Assembly (NCBI GenBank): GCA_028871235.1
Contig: JAGWNO010000061.1
Coordinates: forward strand, 1 to 10,944
From: Gammaproteobacteria bacterium
GTDB lineage: Bacteria; Pseudomonadota; Gammaproteobacteria; Natronospirales; REEB76
Direction: 5' to 3'
DNA: 10,944 nucleotides
The position numbers were made by a program, and so were the translations under genes. The notes beneath the pieces were generated by a model. The model worked only from the letters and a program-made list of their open reading frames with translations. It had not been told where the DNA came from and did not search any database. Shown in pieces: positions 1 through 10,113 of the stretch (its first letter is position 1; every line of letters starts with the position of its first letter).

Positions 1-13
1 GGCCCGTCCCGCA

Positions 14-667
14 GTGATATTTGGTGTCGATGGCGGTGCATTGGTGTTGCGGGTCGATCGGCTGATCTCTCCTCACCACCACACCATAAAAATCGGCTGG
101 CTGAAAACCCTGCCGGTCCTGGTATTCGTATTCGGCCTGGGGACCCTGTTTACGTCACGGTATATGTTGCGGTCGCCTCTGCCGACGCCAGCCGCGACGC
201 AGTTTATCCCTCACATCATGAGTCACCCATTAATCAGCCAGATGCGTATCGCGCCGCCCACCACCAAGGCAGAGCCAGCGATATCTCAGCCCATTATCCT
301 TAAAACCCACGTAGCACCGACACGTATTGCGAAGCTGGCACTGCAACCCGTGACCAAGCTCATAAACATGCAAATCGCCACCATCAGCTCTCCCCCGGCT
401 CTTCCCGGATACAGGCCGGCAAATACCGAAATGGCGCACCCCCCCTCGCCGGCTACCAAGCCCATGACCACGGCGAGCAATACCTCAACGGGCAACACGG
501 CCTCCGCCATGGCTCCCGCGATGGCCTTGCAGTATGCAGCCACTGCACCCGTGAAAATCATCTCCGTGCATCATCTGCAAAATGATCCCATACCGCCCAA
601 ATCCAAGGAAAACCACTGGTATCATGACTACTGCCAGCCGCTTGTAGGCTCGCGCATATGCCGCTAG
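14..667 (+). CDS. Hypothetical single-pass membrane protein, Pro/Thr/Ala-rich (possibly 5' partial)
   Basis: I do not recognise this protein. The frame is open from the left edge of the window, so the GTG at 14 may not be the true start. The product has a short basic N-terminal part, one hydrophobic segment at about residues 33-47 (LPVLVFVFGLGTLF), and then about 165 residues rich in Pro, Ala, Thr and Ser with little predicted fold. It ends in a Trp/Tyr/Cys-containing tail (HWYHDYCQPLVGSRICR) holding two Cys. This suggests an inner-membrane anchor with an extended periplasmic region. A TonB-like layout comes to mind, but no TonB C-terminal domain is present. Sampled lines have about 50-60% GC, against about 68% in a sampled line of purL. 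It points toward purL, leaving 79 bases in which I see no terminator. It may be a fast-evolving or lineage-specific gene; a spurious frame is not excluded. Confidence 0.5.
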   Translation: MIFGVDGGALVLRVDRLISPHHHTIKIGWLKTLPVLVFVFGLGTLFTSRYMLRSPLPTPAATQFIPHIMSHPLISQMRIAPPTTKAEPAISQPIILKTHVAPTRIAKLALQPVTKLINMQIATISSPPALPGYRPANTEMAHPPSPATKPMTTASNTSTGNTASAMAPAMALQYAATAPVKIISVHHLQNDPIPPKSKENHWYHDYCQPLVGSRICR

Positions 668-746
668 AGAACTGACCTGCCCATAGAGGGAGGCCTCGCG
701 TCGTACCACTTAATTGCTTCTCGTGTGCCTCGCTGCCTTATAGAAG

Positions 747-3700
747 TCAGCTGACCCAACAACGCGCGTTGCGGAACATGCGCATCCAGGGAGAATCCTC
801 GCCCCATCCGTGGGGATGCCAGGACATCTGCACCGTGCGGTGCACCCGTTCCGGGTGTGGCATCAACAAGGTGAAGCGCCCATCTGTATTGGTGATCCCG
901 GTGATGCCGAGCGGCGAGCCATTGGGATTGGCCGGATAGCGCTCAGTGGGCTGTGCGTGGTTGTCCACGAAGCGCAGCGCCACGCGGCTGCTGGCCAGCA
1001 ATTTCCCAGCGCCGTCGGCGGCGGCAAATTCCGCACGGCCCTCTCCGTGGGCCACGGCGATGGGTATGACCGAGCCCTGCATGCCGGTGAAGAACAGCGA
1101 CGGTGATGGCAGTACCTCCACCAGGCTCAGGCGTCCCTCGAACTGCTCCGAGATATTTCGCACGAACCGCGGCCAGCCCGCCGCACCGGGGATCATGTCA
1201 CCCAGCGCCGCCATCATCTGGCAACCATTGCACACGCCCAGACCGAAACTGTCGCGGCGCTGGAAGAAGCGGCTGAACTCATCGCGCGCGCGGGGATTGA
1301 ACAGGATGGACCTGGCCCAGCCCTGGCCGGCTCCCAGTACGTCACCGTAGGAGAAACCGCCGCAGGCGATGAGACCCTTGAAATCCGCGAGGGTGATGCG
1401 ACCTTCCAGGATGTCGGTCATATGTACATCCACAGCGCTGAAACCGGCACGGTGGCATGCCGCAGCCATCTCGATCTGGCCGTTCACGCCCTGCTCCCGC
1501 AGGATGGCCACCCGCGGACGTATGCCTGTGGCGATCCACGGCGCCGCCACATCCTCCGCCGGATTGAAGCTGAGCCGCGCCTGCAGGCCCGGATCCTGTG
1601 CATCCAGCTTCGAGCTTAACTCCTGCTCCGCACTCTGCGGATTATCGCGCAGGCGCTGCATGTGATAACTGGTCTCACTCCAGGCACGCTGGCATTCGCT
1701 GCGCGGCATATCCAGCACAATCCTGCCCGCATGCCTGAAAACAAGGCGTTCGTCAGCGCGCGGCGCGCCCAGTGAATGCACCGCATCTCCCAGTCCGTGG
1801 CGGGTCAGTATTTTCCGCGCTGCCGCAACATCCCCGCTGCGCAACTGCAATACCGCGCCCGCCTCTTCTGCAAACAACGCCGCCGCCGGTTCCGGGCCGA
1901 GCGTATCCAGTGACATCTCGATACCGCAATGGGCCGCGAAGGCCATCTCGCATAGGGTGACGAATAAACCACCGTCCGAGCGGTCGTGGTAAGCCAGCAG
2001 CTTGCCGCTGGCGAGTAATTCCTGGATAGCCGTGAAGAACCCGCGCAGGCTGGCTGGATCATCCACATCCGGGGCCGTATCACCGGTTGCACCATATACC
2101 TGTGCCAGACAGGAACCACCCAGCCGGTTGCGCGTGCTGCCGAGGTCCACCAGTAACAGCTGTGTCTCACCGTCATCGATGCGCAGTTGCGGCGTGAGTG
2201 TTCTGCGGATGTCCCTGACCGGCGCGAATGCCGAGACGACAAGCGACAGCGGAGCCACCATGATGCGTTCCCTGCCATCTTGCTGCCACACGGTCTGCAT
2301 GGACAACGAATCCTTGCCCACCGGTATGGTGATATCCAGCGCCACGCACAGGTCGCTCACCGCCTGCACTGTGTCGAACAGCGCGGCATCCTCGCCGGGA
2401 TGCCCGCAAGCAGCCATCCAGTTGGCGGACAAGCGCACGTCCGCAAGTGCGCCGATGTCGGCGGCAGCGATGTTGGTGATCGCTTCGGCCACCGCCATAC
2501 GCCCCGAGGCGGGCGCGTTGATCACCGCCAGCGGCGCGCGCTCGCCCATGGCCATGGCTTCGCCGTGATAGCCGTGATAACCGGTGGCGATCACCGCCAG
2601 GTCACTCACTGGCACCTGCCACGGGCCCACCAGGGGATCGCGGCAGACGAGGCCGCCCACGGTACGGTCGCCGATGGTGATGAGGAACCCTTTGTCCGCC
2701 ACCGCCGGCAGACGCAGCAGCCGCAGGGCCGCTGCGCGCAGATCCAGGCCGGCAGTGTCAAACCGGGTGGGTAACGAAGGCACGTGCCGCACATCGCGCA
2801 GCATCTTCGGTGTTTTACCCAGCAGCACTTCCATGGGCATGTCAACCGGCTTGTTGCGGAAATGCGGGTCCTGCACCACCAGCAGCGCTTCGCCGCTGGC
2901 TTCGCCGATCACCGCCAGCGGGCAGCGTTCGCGGGCGCAAATCTCCGTGAATTCCGCCAGCCGCCCGGCAGTCACTGCCAGTACATAGCGTTCCTGGGCC
3001 TCGTTGCACCAAATCTCCATGGGTGACATGCCCGGTTCATCATTGGGCACACGCCGCAGATCGAACACGCCGCCGCGCTGGCTTGCATCCAGGATCTCGG
3101 GCACCGCATTGGAAAGGCCCCCGGCACCCACGTCGTGGATGGAGAGCACCGGGTTGTTTTCGCCCATGGCCCAGCAGGCATCGATCACTTCCTGGGCGCG
3201 CCGCTGGATCTCCGCGTTGCCGCGTTGTACCGAAGCGAAGTCCAGTTCCTCGGCACTGGTACCGCTGGCCAAGCTGGAGGCCGCACCGCCGCCCAGGCCG
3301 ATTCTCATGGCCGGTCCGCCCAGCACGACCACCTTGGCGCCCGCCGGCAGCGCCCGTTTCTCCACGTGCCCGGCACGGATATTGCCAAGGCCGCCGGCGA
3401 TCATGATGGGTTTATGGTAACCGCGCAGCATGTCGCCCTGCTGCTGCTCATAGGTGCGGAAATAACCGCAGATGCTGGCACGGCCGAATTCGTTGTTGAA
3501 GGCAGCGGCACCGATAGGACCCTCGATCATGATATCGAGCGCGGAAGCAATCCGCCGCGGCTTGCCGTAATCGGTTTCCCATGGCTGTACGAAGCCGGGG
3601 ATTTTCAGATTGGAAACGGAGAACCCGGTGAGACCCGCCTTGGGTTTGGCGCCGCGCCCGGTAGCGCCCTCGTCGCGGATCTCGCCGCCGGAGCCGGTGG

Positions 3701-4628
3701 CGGCGCCCGCGAACGGCGAGATGGCCGTGGGATGATTGTGGGTCTCAACCTTCATCAGGATGTGCACATCCTCCTGGTGGTAGGCGTAGACCTTGTCCTG
3801 CGGCTGCGGGAAGAAGCGTTCGGCACGCTGTCCCTCCATCACCGCGGCATTATCCCTGTAGGCCGACAGCACGCCCCGGGAGTTATGTTCGTAGGTACGC
3901 CGAATCATGCCGAACAGGGTTGCGTCCTGACGCCGAGCGTCGATGATCCAGGCACCGCGGAAGATCTTGTGGCGGCAATGCTCGGAGTTCGCTTGTGCGA
4001 ACATCATGAGTTCCGCATCGGTGGGATTGCGTTTGAGCCTGCGGAAATTCTCCAGCAGATAATCGATCTCATCGTCCGACAACGCAAAGCCAAACTCGTG
4101 GTCGGCGTGCACCAGCGCATCACGCCCGCCCTTGAGAACATCCACGGTATTGAGCGGCACCGGTGTCGTCTGCTCAAACAGCCGCGCCGCGTCCGCCGCA
4201 TCCAGCAGCATCGTCTGGGTCATGCGGTCGTGCAACAGCGCCGCGAGGCGTGCAATTTCCTCGTGACCTGGTTCCGATCGCGGGGATTGGATGTAATAGG
4301 CGATACCGCGTTCGATGCGGTGGACATTCTGCAGACCGCAGTTGTGGGCGATATCAGTAGCCTTGCTGGCCCATGGCGAGATGGTGCCGAGCCGGGGTAC
4401 GCACAGCAGCAATCTGCCGGCAGGAGCTTCAGCTCGCGGCGCCGGCCCCGCATGCAGCAATTGCTGCAGTGTCGCCCGCTCGTCTGCGTCCAGAGGCGCG
4501 ATGCAATCCACGAAATACAGGAATTCTGTCTCAAGGCCGGAGAGGCCCGGCAGCAGTTTGCGGAGGTTAGCGAGCAGTTTCTGGATGCGGAACGTGGAGA
4601 GGGCCGGGCCACCACGGAACTGCAGCAT
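747..4628 (-). CDS. purL: Phosphoribosylformylglycinamidine synthase (FGAM synthase), large single-chain form
   Basis: PurL converts FGAR, ATP and glutamine to FGAM, the fourth step of de novo purine synthesis, in the cytoplasm. The product has 1,293 residues, the usual length of the proteobacterial fused enzyme. The N-terminus ([15 protein letters not shown]) resembles the PurS-like domain of the E. coli protein. The synthetase core shows ANSEHCRHK at 213-221, [12 protein letters not shown] at 295-306 and ATGSGG...GATGRG at 310-326. The C-terminal class I glutaminase has the nucleophile Cys1133 in GVCNGCQ and the His1258/Glu1260 pair in MPHPERVHR. All catalytic residues are intact, and I see no frameshift. 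The ATG at 4628 follows TAGGA with six bases of spacing, and no other start fits the family better. The gene lies 63 bases after the metallo-beta-lactamase-fold gene, so co-transcription is possible. Confidence 0.98.
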   Translation of the reverse strand: MLQFRGGPALSTFRIQKLLANLRKLLPGLSGLETEFLYFVDCIAPLDADERATLQQLLHAGPAPRAEAPAGRLLLCVPRLGTISPWASKATDIAHNCGLQNVHRIERGIAYYIQSPRSEPGHEEIARLAALLHDRMTQTMLLDAADAARLFEQTTPVPLNTVDVLKGGRDALVHADHEFGFALSDDEIDYLLENFRRLKRNPTDAELMMFAQANSEHCRHKIFRGAWIIDARRQDATLFGMIRRTYEHNSRGVLSAYRDNAAVMEGQRAERFFPQPQDKVYAYHQEDVHILMKVETHNHPTAISPFAGAATGSGGEIRDEGATGRGAKPKAGLTGFSVSNLKIPGFVQPWETDYGKPRRIASALDIMIEGPIGAAAFNNEFGRASICGYFRTYEQQQGDMLRGYHKPIMIAGGLGNIRAGHVEKRALPAGAKVVVLGGPAMRIGLGGGAASSLASGTSAEELDFASVQRGNAEIQRRAQEVIDACWAMGENNPVLSIHDVGAGGLSNAVPEILDASQRGGVFDLRRVPNDEPGMSPMEIWCNEAQERYVLAVTAGRLAEFTEICARERCPLAVIGEASGEALLVVQDPHFRNKPVDMPMEVLLGKTPKMLRDVRHVPSLPTRFDTAGLDLRAAALRLLRLPAVADKGFLITIGDRTVGGLVCRDPLVGPWQVPVSDLAVIATGYHGYHGEAMAMGERAPLAVINAPASGRMAVAEAITNIAAADIGALADVRLSANWMAACGHPGEDAALFDTVQAVSDLCVALDITIPVGKDSLSMQTVWQQDGRERIMVAPLSLVVSAFAPVRDIRRTLTPQLRIDDGETQLLLVDLGSTRNRLGGSCLAQVYGATGDTAPDVDDPASLRGFFTAIQELLASGKLLAYHDRSDGGLFVTLCEMAFAAHCGIEMSLDTLGPEPAAALFAEEAGAVLQLRSGDVAAARKILTRHGLGDAVHSLGAPRADERLVFRHAGRIVLDMPRSECQRAWSETSYHMQRLRDNPQSAEQELSSKLDAQDPGLQARLSFNPAEDVAAPWIATGIRPRVAILREQGVNGQIEMAAACHRAGFSAVDVHMTDILEGRITLADFKGLIACGGFSYGDVLGAGQGWARSILFNPRARDEFSRFFQRRDSFGLGVCNGCQMMAALGDMIPGAAGWPRFVRNISEQFEGRLSLVEVLPSPSLFFTGMQGSVIPIAVAHGEGRAEFAAADGAGKLLASSRVALRFVDNHAQPTERYPANPNGSPLGITGITNTDGRFTLLMPHPERVHRTVQMSWHPHGWGEDSPWMRMFRNARCWVS

Positions 4629-4634
4629 GATCGG

Positions 4635-4639
4635 TCCTA
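4635..4639 (-). promoter_or_regulatory. Ribosome binding site of purL
   Basis: TAGGA on the minus strand, six bases before the ATG at 4628. It supports that start for purL. Confidence 0.6.
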
Positions 4640-4691
4640 GGGCGGGAGCGGATGGATATTTTACCGGATGGTTGCGCCGCTCACCAGCCCG

Positions 4692-5453
4692 CTAGCACAG
4701 CTCGCGCCACTCCAGGCCCTGTTCCTGGCTCGCCACCTGGATCCAACTGCTGTCACAACCTGCGGCCTCCGCCAGCGCACTGCGGGCAAGCGCCGGCGTG
4801 TTGTTCTTGGCGGAAAGATGCGCCGCCACCAGATGCTGCAGATGGCTGCGGTCCAGGCCCGCCAGCAGCGCGGCCGCCTGGGCATTGCTCAGGTGGCCCA
4901 AAGGTCCGCCCACCCGTGTCTTGAGGCTGGCGGGATAAGGGCCGTTCTCCAACATGTCATGGTCATGGTTGCATTCCAGGATGAGTCCATCGCAGCCATC
5001 CAGGGAGCGCTGGATATGCGGAGTGATGCTGCCGGTATCCGTGAGCATGCCCAGCCGATGATCGCCGTCGCTGAAGATGAACTGGGTCGGCTCGCGCGCA
5101 TCGTGGGGTACGGTCAACGGGGACACGTTGAAGTCGCCGATGGCAAAGTCTGCATGGGCATCAAAGCACTCTGCCACCCTTAGGTTCACGCGTTCACAGG
5201 CTGCCAGGGTACCGGCGGTGCACCACACCGGGATCCGGTGGCGGGCGGCAAACCGCGCCACGCCGCTCACATGGTCCGCATGCTCATGGGTAACCAGAAT
5301 GGCGGACAGGTCTGTGCATGCAACCGCGAACCGCGCGAGGCGTGACTCGGCTTCGGTGATGGAAAATCCGCAGTCCACCATGATGCAGGTAACGCCCGCC
5401 TGGACCAGGGTGGCATTACCGCGGCTGCCGCTGCCGAGCAGGGCGAAGCGCAC
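4692..5453 (-). CDS. MBL-fold metallohydrolase, YycJ/WalJ type
   Basis: A metallo-beta-lactamase-fold protein of 253 residues, close to the usual length of the YycJ/WalJ group, whose members are thought to be nucleases or phosphodiesterases. It begins with the family's LLGSGSRGNATLV (residues 5-17). It carries the metal-binding HEHADH at 56-61, then PHDARE at 117, TDTGS at 138-142 (metal-bridging Asp139), NHDHDM at 162-167 and a late HLSAKNN. The full two-metal site therefore looks present. I chose the GTG at 5453 because the conserved fold begins there. A longer frame back to 5624 would add unrelated sequence and overlap the DUF1820 gene by 131 bases. GGAG lies about 11 bases before the GTG, a loose spacing. 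The start is 40 bases after the DUF1820 stop, which suggests one operon. The substrate cannot be read from the sequence. Confidence 0.9.
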   Translation of the reverse strand: MRFALLGSGSRGNATLVQAGVTCIMVDCGFSITEAESRLARFAVACTDLSAILVTHEHADHVSGVARFAARHRIPVWCTAGTLAACERVNLRVAECFDAHADFAIGDFNVSPLTVPHDAREPTQFIFSDGDHRLGMLTDTGSITPHIQRSLDGCDGLILECNHDHDMLENGPYPASLKTRVGGPLGHLSNAQAAALLAGLDRSHLQHLVAAHLSAKNNTPALARSALAEAAGCDSSWIQVASQEQGLEWRELC

Positions 5454-5493
5454 CGTCAGCGAGGCTCCGTCGCGGAACCGGGGAGGGGATACT

Positions 5494-5835
5494 TCATTTC
5501 TTGTGCGCGCCGCTGCCGGGCGTATAAAGCGGCATGGGAAAAGGCGTGACGTTGGAACCGCTTTCGAGGGCGACGATCTTGGCGGTGCCTTCGTGGGCCA
5601 CCTCGTCGATGCGCACCACCGCATGCATGGGGATATAGGTGCATTTCACCCCGTTGAACTCATCCTTGAGCTTCTCCTCGCTCGGGTCCACCACCACACT
5701 GGAACGCCCGCCGAATACCAGCTGCTCAATCTCGATGAACCCCCAGAAGCCCTCCTGGCTCACTTTGCGGGCGTAGACCTCGTAGATCTTGCCCTGGTTC
5801 ATGAAGATGACCTTATATATGTGGCGAGCGGCCAT
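5494..5835 (-). CDS. DUF1820 family protein
   Basis: A small soluble protein of 113 residues that I recognise as DUF1820, a family of unknown function in gammaproteobacteria and relatives. Family hallmarks are an opening IYKVIFMNQGKIYEVYAR (residues 6-23), the GFWGFIEIEQLVFG stretch, VVVDPSEEKLKDEF, and CTYIPMHAVVRIDEV near residues 70-85. The C-terminal tail (residues 90-113) is rich in Pro, Gly and Ser and probably flexible. There is no signal peptide or membrane segment. The ATG at 5835 fits the family start, although I see no good Shine-Dalgarno before it. It lies 46 bases after the tRNA-Ser CCA end and 40 bases before the metallo-beta-lactamase-fold gene. I infer that it shares a transcript with the latter. 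Its function remains unknown. Confidence 0.9.
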   Translation of the reverse strand: MAARHIYKVIFMNQGKIYEVYARKVSQEGFWGFIEIEQLVFGGRSSVVVDPSEEKLKDEFNGVKCTYIPMHAVVRIDEVAHEGTAKIVALESGSNVTPFPMPLYTPGSGAHKK

Positions 5836-5881
5836 GTGTAAATACAGTTTGGGATGGTTGGGTGAAGTGTAATCCAGAAAC

Positions 5882-5973
5882 TGGCGGAGAGGGTGGGATT
5901 CGAACCCACGTGGAGCGCTATGCCCCCAACCGATTTCGAGTCGGTGCCGTTGTGACCGCTTCGGTACCTCTCC
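5882..5973 (-). tRNA. tRNA-Ser(CGA), CCA encoded
   Basis: This folds as a complete class II tRNA of 92 bases including an encoded CCA. The acceptor stem GGAGAGG pairs perfectly with CCTCTCC over seven bases, and the discriminator base is G. The D stem is CCG/CGG. The anticodon arm has stem ACCGA/TCGGT and loop CTCGAAA, giving anticodon CGA (window 5936-5938), which reads the serine codon UCG. A long variable arm typical of serine tRNAs follows. The T arm is GTGGG-TTCGAAT-CCCAC. It lies between the tadA end of the guanine operon and the DUF1820 gene. No rho-independent terminator is visible in the 46 bases after it. Confidence 0.97.
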
Positions 5974-5981
5974 AATGAAAC

Positions 5982-6011
5982 TCTATATGCTCACAGAGCC
6001 CTCCCTGGCAA
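5982..6011 (-). promoter_or_regulatory. Predicted sigma70 promoter of tRNA-Ser
   Basis: On the minus strand a -35 box TTGCCA (6006-6011) is followed after 18 bases by a -10 box TATAGA (5982-5987). Transcription would start at about 5975-5976, just before the mature tRNA 5' end at 5973. The match to TTGACA is five of six, and to TATAAT four of six. The placement is what a tRNA promoter should show, but it is a motif reading only. Confidence 0.5.
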
Positions 6012-6051
6012 GCCGGCCAGCCTCGCCCTCCATGGCTCGGCGTTCAGCCGG

Positions 6052-6076
6052 ATCGGAATGCCACCGGCATTCCGAT
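6052..6076. repeat. Perfect 11-base inverted repeat (hairpin)
   Basis: ATCGGAATGCC (6052-6062) and GGCATTCCGAT (6066-6076) are perfect reverse complements around a three-base loop. Neither strand has a T run after it, so it is not a standard intrinsic terminator. It lies downstream of tadA and upstream of the tRNA promoter. It could mark the 3' end of the guaBA-tadA message or bind a protein. Confidence 0.7.
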
Positions 6077-6088
6077 GAAAGACATCGG
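6072..6088. repeat. Six-base inverted repeat overlapping the neighbouring hairpin
   Basis: CCGATG (6072-6077) and CATCGG (6083-6088) can pair around a five-base loop. The left arm shares bases 6072-6076 with the right arm of the 11-base hairpin, so the two stems exclude each other. Confidence 0.5.
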
Positions 6089-6206
6089 CTTCACCCGCTC
6101 CGGTACATTTGCAGCTATAGCCCCGTCTGTCGCCGGATCCAACCCGTGTACGCTGCTCAGCCCAAGTTTCAGGGCGCTGGATTTTACCCTATCGCTCCGG
6201 CCCGGC

Positions 6207-8389
<2,183 letters not shown>

Positions 8390-8514
8390 TTTGTTACCGC
8401 AATGATAAGCAAACAATCCGCAGACAAGCCAGAGACAGGTGCAAGTGAAATAAATGAAAATTCCAGGCTCCTCACCCCTCTCTCCTCACCCCTCACCTCG
8501 GATGGATTAACGAG

Positions 8515-9981
8515 TCAATCCATCCGGTAGTTCGGCGCTTCCTTGGTGATGGTCACATCGTGCACATGGCTCTCGCGCATCCCGGCGCCGGTGATGCGTA
8601 CGAACTGGGGTTTGGTGCGCATCTCATCGATGTTCCGGCAGCCGGTATAGCCCATGCTGGAACGCACACCGCCCATGAGCTGGTGGACGATGGCTACCAG
8701 GCTGCCCTTGTAGGGCACGCGGCCCTCGATGCCTTCCGGCACCAGCTTCTCCACTTCTTCGGTGGGATCCTGGAAATAGCGGTCAGCGGAGCCCTGCTTC
8801 TGCGCCATGGCACCCAATGAACCCATGCCACGGTAGGATTTGTAGGAACGCCCCTGATACAACTCCACCTCGCCGGGCGCCTCCTCGGTGCCGGCGAACA
8901 GGCCACCGATCATCACCGAGTAGGCTCCGGCGGCGAGCGCCTTGGCGATGTCGCCGGAATAACGTATGCCGCCATCGGCGATCAGGGGCACACCGTTCCT
9001 GGCAAGCGCCTCCGCTACGTTGGCAACCGCGGTGATCTGCGGCACACCCACGCCCGCGACGATGCGCGTGGTGCAGATGGAACCGGGGCCGATGCCCACC
9101 TTGACACCGTCGGCGCCCGCTTCCACCAGTGCCTTGGCAGCCTCCGCTGTGACGATATTGCCGCCGATAACGGCGAGATCCTGGTATCGCTTCTTGATCC
9201 GGCGCACCTGCTCCAGCACACCCTCACTATGGCCATGTGAAGTATCCACAATGACTACATCCACGCCGGCCTCCACCAGCGCCGCCACGCGCGGCCCGGT
9301 CTCGGCACCGGTACCCACCGCTGCGCCCACGCGCAGGCGTCCGTGCTCGTCCTTGCAGGCGCTGGGATAATCCTTGGCCTTCTGGATATCCTTCACGGTA
9401 ATCATGCCGCGCAGCTGGAACCCGTCGTTCACCACCAGGATCTTCTCGATACGGTGCTGGTGCAGTTTGGCGAGGATTTCTTCTTTTTCGGCGCCCTCCT
9501 TCACGGTAACCAGATGATCCTCGCCGGTCATGATCCTGGCCACCGGCTCATCGTAGCGGGTCTCGAAACGCAGATCGCGGCTGGTGACGATGCCGACGAG
9601 CCGCTCGCCGTCCACCACCGGCACGCCAGAGATCTGATGCGCGCGGGTGAGCTTGAGCACGTCGCCGACGGTGGCGTCGGGCGAGACAGTGATGGGATCC
9701 TTGATGACGCCGCTTTCGTATTTTTTGACGGTGCGCACCTGGCGCGCCTGTTCTTCAGGCGTCATGTTCTTGTGGATGATGCCGATGCCGCCTTCCTGCG
9801 CCATGCTGATGGCGAGCCGTGCCTCGGTGACCGAATCCATGGCCGCGGATATAAGCGGGATATTCAGGGTGATGTGACGGGTGAGTCGCGTCTTGAGATC
9901 CACGTCTCGCGGCAACACCGCGGTGTATGCGGGCACAAGCAGGACGTCGTCGAAAGTGAGGGCTTCCTGGACGATGCGCAT
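8515..9981 (-). CDS. guaB: Inosine-5'-monophosphate dehydrogenase
   Basis: GuaB oxidises IMP to XMP with NAD+, the committed step toward GMP. The product has 488 residues, the same as E. coli GuaB. It starts with [19 protein letters not shown], and the TIM-barrel catalytic domain is interrupted at about residues 92-205 by a pair of CBS domains ([29 protein letters not shown]), which bind regulatory nucleotides. The catalytic Cys303 lies in [11 protein letters not shown], and the flap region [11 protein letters not shown] and the C-terminal ITKEAPNYR are in place. I chose ATG 9981 over the GTG one codon upstream because GGGAG lies five bases before it and the N-terminus then matches the family. 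It heads the guaBA unit and stands back to back with xseA, as in many gammaproteobacteria. Confidence 0.98.
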   Translation of the reverse strand: MRIVQEALTFDDVLLVPAYTAVLPRDVDLKTRLTRHITLNIPLISAAMDSVTEARLAISMAQEGGIGIIHKNMTPEEQARQVRTVKKYESGVIKDPITVSPDATVGDVLKLTRAHQISGVPVVDGERLVGIVTSRDLRFETRYDEPVARIMTGEDHLVTVKEGAEKEEILAKLHQHRIEKILVVNDGFQLRGMITVKDIQKAKDYPSACKDEHGRLRVGAAVGTGAETGPRVAALVEAGVDVVIVDTSHGHSEGVLEQVRRIKKRYQDLAVIGGNIVTAEAAKALVEAGADGVKVGIGPGSICTTRIVAGVGVPQITAVANVAEALARNGVPLIADGGIRYSGDIAKALAAGAYSVMIGGLFAGTEEAPGEVELYQGRSYKSYRGMGSLGAMAQKQGSADRYFQDPTEEVEKLVPEGIEGRVPYKGSLVAIVHQLMGGVRSSMGYTGCRNIDEMRTKPQFVRITGAGMRESHVHDVTITKEAPNYRMD

Positions 9982-9986
9982 CACGG

Positions 9987-9991
9987 CTCCC
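9987..9991 (-). promoter_or_regulatory. Ribosome binding site of guaB
   Basis: GGGAG on the minus strand, five bases before the ATG at 9981. It favours that ATG over the GTG at 9984. Confidence 0.65.
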
Positions 9992-10015
9992 AGGCAGGTT
10001 GCGGTAAATCTTGGA

Positions 10016-10045
10016 ATTATAATCCCTTGGCCGGCTGCGGGTAAA
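10016..10045 (-). promoter_or_regulatory. Predicted guaB promoter
   Basis: On the minus strand TTTACC (10040-10045, four of six to TTGACA) is followed after 18 bases by a perfect TATAAT (10016-10021). Transcription would start near 10009, giving a leader of about 28 bases. The -10 region is the palindrome ATTATAAT (10016-10023), so a TATAAT also exists on the plus strand toward xseA, but there I find no -35 box at proper spacing. Confidence 0.45.
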
Positions 10046-10059
10046 CCTGAGCCAGTGTC

Positions 10060-10093
10060 GGACTGGCGGGATGGCGGCTTTCACCGCCAGTCC
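10060..10093. repeat. 10-base inverted repeat in the guaB-xseA intergenic region
   Basis: GGACTGGCGG (10060-10069) and CCGCCAGTCC (10084-10093) are perfect reverse complements around 14 bases. The loop contains a second GGCGG (10073-10077) that could pair with CCGCC (10084-10088) in a smaller hairpin. There is no T run, so a terminator is unlikely. It lies upstream of the predicted guaB promoter and about 20 bases before the xseA start, so it may be an operator or a leader structure of xseA. Confidence 0.6.
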
Positions 10094-10113
10094 TCCGCCG
10101 CTATCATGGGTAC

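Larger units (their letters stand above)
5974..6206. other. Non-coding region between tadA and tRNA-Ser
   Basis: I see no credible gene in these 233 bases. A 95-codon plus-strand frame crossing it has no recognisable content and runs into tadA. The region holds the predicted tRNA promoter, two overlapping hairpins (6052-6088), and the expected 3' end of the guaBA-tadA transcript. No hairpin followed by a T run is present. Confidence 0.6.

Noticed and set aside
668..746. A bidirectional terminator between the hypothetical gene and purL
   Set aside because: Only short, weak pairing such as GAGGCCTC and CTTCT/AGAAG is present, with no T run.
3135..4640. A 501-codon open frame on the plus strand opposite purL
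   Set aside because: Its codons are exactly in register with those of purL, so its stops would require TTA, CTA or TCA codons in purL. These are rare in a GC-rich gene, so a long shadow frame is expected. It shows no recognisable domain.
4658..4663. A -10 box for purL (TAAAAT on the minus strand)
   Set aside because: I find no acceptable -35 box at 16-18 bases upstream, so a separate purL promoter is not supported.
5454..5624. An N-terminal extension of the metallo-beta-lactamase-fold protein
   Set aside because: It overlaps the conserved DUF1820 coding region and precedes the family's usual N-terminus, so the GTG at 5453 is a better start.
5839..5866. A leaderless promoter for DUF1820 (TTCACC, 16 bases, TATTTA)
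   Set aside because: The -10 match is only three of six, and the start site would fall at or after the ATG.
6052..6076. A rho-independent terminator after tadA
   Set aside because: The stem is good, but neither strand has a T run after it, so I list it only as an inverted repeat.
9343..10044. A 233-codon open frame opposite guaB
   Set aside because: It has the same in-register relation to guaB codons and no protein features of its own.
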